NCBI GenBank assembly: GCA_021800315.1
Contig: JAJYZD010000036.1
Coordinates: 1 to 19,359 of the forward strand
DNA length: 19,359 nucleotides
DNA from: Bacillota bacterium
GTDB taxonomy: Bacteria; Bacillota; Desulfotomaculia; Desulfotomaculales; JAJYZD01
Reading direction: 5' to 3'
In this document: positions 14,910-19,359 of the stretch, in pieces
How positions within the stretch are numbered: position 1 is the first letter of the stretch
Layout of the letters: each line of letters begins with the position of its first letter
The notes under the pieces: generated by a model
What the model saw: the letters and a program-made list of their open reading frames with translations, nothing else
What the model was told of the DNA's origin: nothing
The model's database searches: none
Position numbers and translations under genes: made by a program

Positions 14910-15873
14910 CTTGCCAGCCTCCTCGTAATATTAGTCTGCCGGCCAAAACGGCAGCCCTGGACCTGGTTTCTGCGCTCAAATCCCGGTACGGCACCGGACT
15001 TTCCCCGTCAGTCCGCAACGTTTGCAAAATTGCCTGGCAATATGCCGCGCTTACGATCATAGCGTTGAGGATCTCGCCCTCGGGAGCGTACCCGGCCAGG
15101 CAGTGCCGGACAACCTCCACCGCCTGCCAGTACTGGCCGAGGTCCCGGTAAACCTCGGAAAGCCGCAACATGAGTCGCGCCTTGGTCCGGGCGGGCGGCC
15201 GGGCCGCGAGTTCGCTGAAGAGGCCTTGCAACTCGCGCGTGTACCCGTTTCGCTCTTCCGGCGACAACCCGGTCCGGGCCGGCGCATCCGTTCCGGGTGG
15301 CGGCGCTTCCTCCGGCTCCGGCCTTTTCGCGGCCTGGCCGACCTCCGGTTGGTCCGCCGGGTTATCCATGGCCTGGTCCGGCTGGTCCACCGGCTCATCC
15401 GGGGCTTCGTCGCAAACCAATGCTTCGGGCCCGGAGTCCGGCTCCGGTGGATCCGTCTCCGGAGCGACGGGGGGCGGGTCCACCGGAGTTCCGGTAGCAG
15501 CCATGTGACGGGCCAGGACGGCCGCGAAGGCGGTTTCCCCCGGGTCATCATCGGCGGTGAGCAGGCCTACCGTCTTGCCGACGTAGACGTTCTCCGGATC
15601 GGCCGGGATACGCGCCTTGCCCCGCGCCAAAACCCTTTCCCAAACCAGGGTTAGACCGGCGGAAAAAAGGCCGATCAAGAGGATATAGACGACGATGACG
15701 CTGAAAACGTTCAGCCAGGCCAGTAAGCGGGGCAGCGCGATGCTGAGGACCAGGGAAAACCCGACCGAAGCGTAATAGACCGGCGGTGCGACAGGTATGG
15801 ATTTTCCGAGGAAAAAATAAACGGCGACCACAACCAGGCTCGAGGCCACCAGCAAGAGGATGTACGCAGGCAT
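14884..15873 (-). CDS. Membrane protein with three N-terminal TM helices and a TPR-like tail
   Basis: A 329-residue protein not assigned to a named family. Three hydrophobic helices are at about 3-23 (YILLLVASSLVVVAVYFFLG), 30-52 (YASVGFSLVLSIALPRLLAW) and 55-77 (VFSVIVVYILLIGLFSAGLT). A Pro- and acid-rich, probably disordered linker follows (about 130-205). The C-terminal part is helical with one clear TPR-like pair, ARLMLRLSEVYRDLGQYWQA and VEVVRHCLAGYAPEGE. It would face a soluble partner from the membrane. ATG 15873 has GGGGTG five bases ahead. First gene of the minus-strand group, overlapping the PRC-barrel gene. Confidence 0.8.
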   Translation of the reverse strand: MPAYILLLVASSLVVVAVYFFLGKSIPVAPPVYYASVGFSLVLSIALPRLLAWLNVFSVIVVYILLIGLFSAGLTLVWERVLARGKARIPADPENVYVGKTVGLLTADDDPGETAFAAVLARHMAATGTPVDPPPVAPETDPPEPDSGPEALVCDEAPDEPVDQPDQAMDNPADQPEVGQAAKRPEPEEAPPPGTDAPARTGLSPEERNGYTRELQGLFSELAARPPARTKARLMLRLSEVYRDLGQYWQAVEVVRHCLAGYAPEGEILNAMIVSAAYCQAILQTLRTDGESPVPYRDLSAETRSRAAVLAGRLILRGGWQGEEIAGNH

Positions 15874-15891
15874 ATAACACCCCGCCGTCAG

Positions 15892-15910
15892 ACCCGGCCG
15901 GTGGCCGGGT
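15892..15910. repeat. Perfect hairpin in the 5' region of the minus-strand group
   Basis: ACCCGGCC, loop GGT, GGCCGGGT: eight perfect GC-rich pairs about 20 bases upstream of the ribosome binding site of the TPR-like gene. No T run follows on either strand, so it is more likely a leader hairpin than a terminator. Function unknown. Confidence 0.45.
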
Positions 15911-16013
15911 ACGCTTCATCATCGTCAATTTCAACATTTCTCGTCAGATTCCTCCCGAGGGGGAAGTAACCGGCCGCCGGACTTTTCCCCCCAACTTATT
16001 TTCGACTTTTTAC

Positions 16014-16042
16014 TTGACCCTGCCAATACAAACCGTTATTAT
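16014..16042 (+). promoter_or_regulatory. Promoter of nadD
   Basis: TTGACC (16014-16019), a 17-base spacer and TATTAT (16037-16042). Transcription would start about seven bases after the -10, which is the A of the nadD ATG at 16049. There is no ribosome binding site between the promoter and the gene. Confidence 0.7.
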
Positions 16043-16048
16043 AGTTCC

Positions 16049-16687
16049 ATGGAGCCTGCAGGAGTTGGGGCCAGGGGCAAGTCTGCCGGAATCGGCATCA
16101 TGGGGGGTACATTCGACCCCATCCATTACGGACACCTGGTGACGGCCGAAGGTGCGCGCTCGGATTTCGGATTGGACACGGTGGTGTTTGTGCCGGCGGC
16201 CCGGCCGCCCCACAAGGAGCCGCGCAGGATCCTGGCGGCGGAACACAGGTTGACGATGACCACCCTGGCGGTGGACACGAACCCTTATTTCAGCGTTTCG
16301 GCAATGGAGGTGGAACGCCGGGGACCATCCTACACCATCGACACCGTGCGGGAAATGCAGTTGTGTTACCCGGGCCGGGAAATATATTTTATAACCGGTG
16401 CCGATGCGGTTTTGGAGATACTGACCTGGAAAAACGTCGGAGAACTGATGGAGATGTGCTACTTTATTGCGGCGACCCGTCCCGGTTACCAACTGGAGAA
16501 TCTGCAGGTAAAGCTGGCCAGCCTGCCCCCCGGGCGGTTGGCGAGGATTCACTCGCTGGTGGTACCGGCCCTGGCGATTTCGTCGACCGACATACGGCAG
16601 CGGGTTCGCGAGGGACGACCCATAAAGTACCTCCTGCCGGAGGTGGTGGAGGACCATATTCACCGGGAGGGGCTGTACCGTACATAA
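16049..16687 (+). CDS. nadD: Nicotinate-nucleotide adenylyltransferase NadD
   Basis: Adenylates nicotinate mononucleotide to make deamido-NAD in NAD synthesis; a Rossmann-like nucleotidyltransferase. Key motifs are GIMGGTFDPIHYGHL (residues 17-31, the (T/H)xGH ATP site), PAARPPHK, FITGADAVLEILTWKNV, and AISSTDIRQRVREG near the C-terminus. At 212 residues it is a normal length. ATG 16049 is the only start that keeps the first beta strand (IGIMGG); the next ATG at 16100 would cut it. No ribosome binding site precedes 16049, and a good promoter ends seven bases upstream, so the mRNA may be leaderless. In many Firmicutes yqeK and rsfS follow directly; here an RRM gene lies between. Confidence 0.95.
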   Translation: MEPAGVGARGKSAGIGIMGGTFDPIHYGHLVTAEGARSDFGLDTVVFVPAARPPHKEPRRILAAEHRLTMTTLAVDTNPYFSVSAMEVERRGPSYTIDTVREMQLCYPGREIYFITGADAVLEILTWKNVGELMEMCYFIAATRPGYQLENLQVKLASLPPGRLARIHSLVVPALAISSTDIRQRVREGRPIKYLLPEVVEDHIHREGLYRT

Positions 16688-16695
16688 TCGGGGCT

Positions 16696-16718
16696 GCATA
16701 AGGCCAAAAGCCTTTTGC
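16696..16718 (+). terminator. Weak hairpin after nadD
   Basis: GCA-T-AAGGC, loop CAAAA, GCCTT-T-TGC: five perfect pairs plus three beyond a T-T mismatch, 9 bases after the nadD stop, without a strong T run. It may be a weak terminator or attenuator before the RRM gene. Confidence 0.35.
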
Positions 16719-16761
16719 AATAATAAGTTGTAGGCTAAAATAGAGTTAAGGAGTGTCGCGT

Positions 16762-17028
16762 GTGTCTCGTACGTTGTATGTGGGAAACCTGCCCTGGTCC
16801 ACAAGGGCGGAAGATTTGCAGGAGGTTTTCTCGGCTCACGGGGAGGTCGTGGGCAGCCGGGTGATCAGCGACCGGGAAACCGGGCGGTCCAGAGGGTTCG
16901 GTTTCGTGGAAGTCCGCGACGAGGATGCGGATGCCATGATAGCGGCTATGAACGGTGCCGATATGGGTGGCCGGATAATCACGGTCAACGAGGCCAGGTC
17001 CAGGGACGACAGGCCCGACCGGGGTTGA
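16762..17028 (+). CDS. Small RRM-domain RNA-binding protein
   Basis: A single RNA recognition motif of about 80 residues with a short charged tail. RNP2 is LYVGNL, RNP1 is RGFGFVEV (seen in GRSRGFGFVEV), and the remaining strands include GGRIITVNEARS. Free-standing RRM proteins occur in cyanobacteria and some Firmicutes and are mostly of unknown role, often linked to cold or mRNA handling. I use GTG 16762, eight bases after AAGGAG (16748-16753); GTG 16753 overlaps that site. A strong terminator follows directly, so it is the end of its transcript. Confidence 0.93.
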   Translation: MSRTLYVGNLPWSTRAEDLQEVFSAHGEVVGSRVISDRETGRSRGFGFVEVRDEDADAMIAAMNGADMGGRIITVNEARSRDDRPDRG

Positions 17029-17033
17029 TAATC

Positions 17034-17060
17034 AAAACCTCCGGTGCCGGAGGTTTTTCT
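17034..17060 (+). terminator. Rho-independent terminator after the RRM gene
   Basis: AAAACCTCCGG, loop TG, CCGGAGGTTTT with the T tract TTTTTCTTT overlapping the stem end. Eleven pairs if the A/T part is counted; the real loop is larger, with the inner pairs open. It lies six bases after the RRM stop. Confidence 0.9.
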
Positions 17061-17150
17061 TTGCGGCCGGGCGCGAGCGGGCCCGGCGAGTACCAGGCAT
17101 CCACCGGGCGGTGGATGCCGAAGGGTTTTGCGACCGGAAAGGAGGGGGCT

Positions 17151-17537
17151 TTGACCCTGGATGGGCTAACCCTGGTTCAGGCGGTGGTGGACGCTGCCGG
17201 TGAAAAAAAGGCCGACGACGTCGTGGTCCTGGACATCGGCAAGGTATCCGTCATTTGTGATTTTTTCGTGATCGCCACCGGCCGCTCCACCACCCAGGTA
17301 AAGGCCGTGGCCGACCACATTGAAGAGCGGTTGCTTAAAGCGGGGGCGCGATTGTCCGGGCGGGAGGGCTACCGGGAGGGCCGGTGGATCCTGTTGGACT
17401 TTTACGATGTGGTCGTGCACGTGTTCCTGCAGGCCGAACGCGAGTTCTATAACCTGGAGCGGGTCTGGCAGGATGCCCGGGTGGTTTCGTTGGGGGAGAC
17501 CGGCGGGGAAATAAAAGCCGGTGCACATTCGGGTTGA
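17151..17537 (+). CDS. rsfS: Ribosomal silencing factor RsfS
   Basis: RsfS (YqeL/YbeB/Iojap family) binds protein L14 on the 50S subunit and blocks subunit joining when nutrients are low. Family marks are VVLDIGKVSVICDFFVIATG, STTQVKAVADHIEERL, GYREGRWILLDFYDVVVHVF and EREFYNLERVW. TTG 17151 is the start because AAAGGAGG (17138-17145) is five bases ahead and the resulting 128 residues are normal; the frame is open back to 17025 but crosses a terminator. The terminator upstream means it needs its own promoter between 17061 and 17138, which I could not assign with confidence. Confidence 0.95.
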   Translation: MTLDGLTLVQAVVDAAGEKKADDVVVLDIGKVSVICDFFVIATGRSTTQVKAVADHIEERLLKAGARLSGREGYREGRWILLDFYDVVVHVFLQAEREFYNLERVWQDARVVSLGETGGEIKAGAHSG

Positions 17538-17605
17538 CTTCCGGGCCTCCTTGGCATTATAATTAACTGCGTTACGTAAATGGTCCCGGACGGGCCGGGA
17601 CGCGC

Positions 17606-17680
17606 GGGGCTGTGGCGCAGTGGGAGCGCGCTTCCTTGGCATGGAAGAGGCCGCGGGTTCAATCCCCGCCAGCTCCACCA
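17606..17680 (+). tRNA. tRNA-Ala (anticodon GGC)
   Basis: A complete cloverleaf with encoded CCA. Acceptor strands GGGGCTG and CAGCTCC pair with one G-T; the D arm is GCGCAGTGGGAGCGC; the anticodon arm is CTTCC-TTGGCAT-GGAAG with GGC at positions 34-36; the T arm is GCGGG-TTCAATC-CCCGC; discriminator A, then CCA. It lies between rsfS and a solitary DNA methyltransferase. Confidence 0.96.
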
Positions 17681-17732
17681 GCAAAAGGTCCGGGGTCCCG
17701 GGTGGTGGACCGGGATTTTGACCGGAACGAAC

Positions 17733-17762
17733 AAAGCCTGACCAGAGATGGTCGGGCTTTTT
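17733..17762 (+). terminator. Rho-independent terminator after tRNA-Ala
   Basis: AAAGCCTGACC, loop AGAGAT, GGTCGGGCTTT followed by TT: eleven pairs with one T-G, and a T run. It lies about 50 bases after the tRNA and separates it from the methyltransferase gene. Confidence 0.88.
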
Positions 17763-17822
17763 GCCTCCGGGCAGGAATGAACGGGGAAATGTAGAACAAC
17801 GTGAGCGGAGAAACGGCAAAAG

Positions 17823-17838
17823 CGCCCGCCGGCGGGCG
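17823..17838. repeat. 16-bp palindrome upstream of the methyltransferase gene
   Basis: CGCCCGCCGGCGGGCG is a perfect palindrome about 20 bases before the start codon of the methyltransferase and next to its ribosome binding site. It could form a leader hairpin or be a protein-binding site; nothing in the sequence decides. Confidence 0.4.
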
Positions 17839-17858
17839 GATGCCGGAGGGAGGCGGGC

Positions 17859-18797
17859 ATGCCGGACCTCAAGGAACGGGCCGCCAGGAACAGGACGGTT
17901 TTCCTGACGGATGAAGAGAAGCAGGACTTACGCGGGGAAATCGTTTTCGCGCCTGTCGGTGCCCAATCGACCTTGATCAACAAGGTGGTCTGCGGGGACA
18001 TTTTCCAGGTTGCCGGACATATTCCCAAAGCCTCGGTTGATCTGTTGTTTATCGATCCCCCGTATAATCTCGATAAAAAATTCAATAACAACAGCTTTAG
18101 CCGGATGGACCTGAAGGAATACGAAAAATGGATGGATTCGTGGCTCAGCATGTTACTAAGGATCCTCAAGGATGACGCTTCGGTTTATGTTTGCGGTGAC
18201 TGGCGCAGTTCCCCCGCCATATATGAAGTGATGAGTAAATATCTATATGTACACAACAGGATTACCTGGGAAAGGGAAAAAGGAAGAGGAGCCTTAAGGA
18301 ACTGGAAGAATGTTTCGGAGGACATATGGTTCGGATCGCCTGGCAGGGCATACTATTTCAACCCCGGGGCGGTGAAGCTCAAACGAAAGGTCGTCGCTCC
18401 CTACCGCGACCCGGAGGGCAACCCCAAGGATTGGGACGAGGCTGAAGGCTTCAGGCTTACCTATCCCTCCAACTTGTGGACCGACCTAACGGTACCCTTC
18501 TGGTCCATGCCGGAGAACACCGACCATCCGACGCAGAAGCCGGAAAAGCTGCTCGCCAAAGTCATTTTGGCCAGTTCCCGTCCGGGGGACCTGGTGTGTG
18601 ATCCTTTTCTCGGATCGGGAACAACGGCGGTGGCGGCTAAAAAACTGGGACGCCGGTACCTCGGTGTCGAAATTGAGGAAGAGTATTGTTGCCTGGCCGC
18701 CAAGCGTCTGGCCAGGGCGGATGTCGATCCGTCGATCCAGGGTTACGCCGGCAAGGTCTTCTGGGAGCGGAACACAGGGCCGAAAGCGGGGCGGTGA
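17859..18797 (+). CDS. Site-specific DNA methyltransferase, beta class, solitary
   Basis: A 312-residue AdoMet-dependent DNA methyltransferase. The catalytic motif IV comes first, LLFIDPPYNLDKKF (Asp66), and the AdoMet-binding motif I near the end, DPFLGSGTTAVAAKKLG (Asp248), preceded by DHPTQKPEKLL: the order of the beta class. DPPY rather than SPPY points to N6-adenine, although some N4-cytosine enzymes also have DPPY. Between them lies the target-recognition part (about 95-210), which gives no hint of the site. ATG 17859 has GGAGGGAGG five or six bases ahead. No restriction or specificity gene is beside it; the next gene is leuS. It is AT-richer in the middle than its neighbours, which fits acquisition next to a tRNA. 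Confidence 0.93.
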   Translation: MPDLKERAARNRTVFLTDEEKQDLRGEIVFAPVGAQSTLINKVVCGDIFQVAGHIPKASVDLLFIDPPYNLDKKFNNNSFSRMDLKEYEKWMDSWLSMLLRILKDDASVYVCGDWRSSPAIYEVMSKYLYVHNRITWEREKGRGALRNWKNVSEDIWFGSPGRAYYFNPGAVKLKRKVVAPYRDPEGNPKDWDEAEGFRLTYPSNLWTDLTVPFWSMPENTDHPTQKPEKLLAKVILASSRPGDLVCDPFLGSGTTAVAAKKLGRRYLGVEIEEEYCCLAAKRLARADVDPSIQGYAGKVFWERNTGPKAGR

Positions 18798-18896
18798 CGC
18801 GCGAAACGGTCGCGGGGTTCCCGGGAAAAAGCCGGCAGGTTTTTTGGGTCCGGAAACAGAACCTTGTACCAGTGTAATTAAGGGGGCAATATTGGC

Positions 18897-19359
18897 GTGG
18901 CCGGTCACTATGACTTCAAGCTGATCGAAAACAAATGGCGGGAAAAGTGGGCGCTCGCCCCTCCGGTCCGGCCGGATGGAGAAAAACCGAAGTATTACTG
19001 CCTGGAGATGTTCCCCTACCCTTCGGGGAAGCTGCACATGGGGCATGTGCGCAACTACAGCATCGGCGACGTCATCGCCCGCTTCAAAACGATGTCCGGT
19101 TTCGCCGTACTTCATCCCATGGGCTGGGATGCCTTCGGCCTGCCGGCGGAAAACGCCGCCATCAGCCACGGCATCCATCCCTTCCGCTGGACGATGGACA
19201 ACATCGACCGGATGAGGTTTCAACTGAAGCAGCTGGGCATCAGCTACGACTGGGGGCGGGAGATCGCCACCTGCCACCCCGGGTACTACCGCTGGACGCA
19301 GTGGCTGTTCCTCCGGCTTTTCCAACGGGACCTCGCTTACAAGAAGAAGGCTCTGGTGA
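18897..19359 (+). CDS. leuS: Leucyl-tRNA synthetase LeuS (3' part outside window)
   Basis: The first 154 residues of the class I synthetase that charges tRNA-Leu; the frame is open at the window end. The start of the family is plain: GHYDFKLIENKWREKW, then YYCLEMFPYPSGKLHMGHVR with the HIGH motif as HMGH, then HPMGWDAFGLPAENAAI. GTG 18897 is the start, about nine bases after AAGGGGG. The 100-base leader contains no recognisable T-box, although leuS often has one in Firmicutes. The KMSKS motif, editing domain and C-terminus would lie beyond 19359. Confidence 0.97.
   Translation, partial: MAGHYDFKLIENKWREKWALAPPVRPDGEKPKYYCLEMFPYPSGKLHMGHVRNYSIGDVIARFKTMSGFAVLHPMGWDAFGLPAENAAISHGIHPFRWTMDNIDRMRFQLKQLGISYDWGREIATCHPGYYRWTQWLFLRLFQRDLAYKKKALV

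Noticed and set aside
15920..15950. Minus-strand promoter for the TPR-like gene from TTGACG/TTGAAA
   Set aside because: No acceptable -10 lies 16-18 bases downstream of either candidate.
17025..17150. Longer RsfS starting near 17025
   Set aside because: The extension would run through a strong terminator hairpin, while TTG 17151 has an AAAGGAGG five bases ahead.
18798..18896. Possible T-box leader before leuS
   Set aside because: The leader is only about 100 bases and lacks the conserved T-box sequence and a terminator/antiterminator pair.

Overview
The window looks like the chromosome of a GC-rich, probably anaerobic, spore-forming Firmicute of the Peptococcaceae/Thermoanaerobacterales type (Pelotomaculum- or Desulfotomaculum-like). 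The evidence is the obg / proB-proA / nadD / rsfS / leuS backbone, what may be the tail of a Spo0B-like protein just before obg, frequent GTG and TTG starts behind strong AGGAGG-type ribosome binding sites, and VanW and PRC-barrel proteins. The genus is an inference.

Layout. 1-1583: tail of an unidentified (perhaps Spo0B-like) protein, then the complete GTPase gene obg. 1590-6020: an accessory, decayed region, in part AT-richer. It holds an internally deleted IS607-type recombinase with its promoter intact, an orphan coding remnant, a gamma-carbonic-anhydrase-like left-handed beta-helix protein, a fragment resembling ADP-ribosyltransferase-fold proteins, a tRNA 3'-end fragment, a 5'-truncated and frameshifted DDE transposase, and an intact Phd/YefM-RelE/ParE toxin-antitoxin pair. 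6024-9989: a biotin operon, bioB-bioF-bioD-bioA, with translationally overlapping genes behind a promoter that carries a clear BirA-type operator. Its last gene, bioA, is dead: it has a nonsense codon, is split by a mobile element, and has lost most of its 3' end. The element starts right after GTGA with a multi-stem structured segment followed by a ribosome binding site and an ATG. That arrangement resembles HEARO / IscB omega-RNA elements. A 176-bp MITE with 12-bp inverted repeats and a 6-bp target duplication is nested inside it.

9990-12497: proB-proA (first two steps of proline synthesis), ending in a symmetrical bidirectional terminator. 12512-15873: a minus-strand set of envelope-type genes (three-TM TPR-like protein, PRC-barrel protein, VanW protein, small one-TM protein). 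16014-17537: nadD (possibly leaderless mRNA), a small RRM RNA-binding protein with its own terminator, and rsfS. 17606-19359: tRNA-Ala(GGC), a terminator, a solitary beta-class DNA methyltransferase without a visible restriction partner, and the 5' part of leuS, cut by the window end.

How they work together: BioF, BioD and BioB cover pimeloyl-thioester to KAPA, DAPA to dethiobiotin, and dethiobiotin to biotin. The KAPA to DAPA step has no working gene here. ProB and ProA form one pathway unit. Obg and RsfS both act on the large ribosomal subunit.
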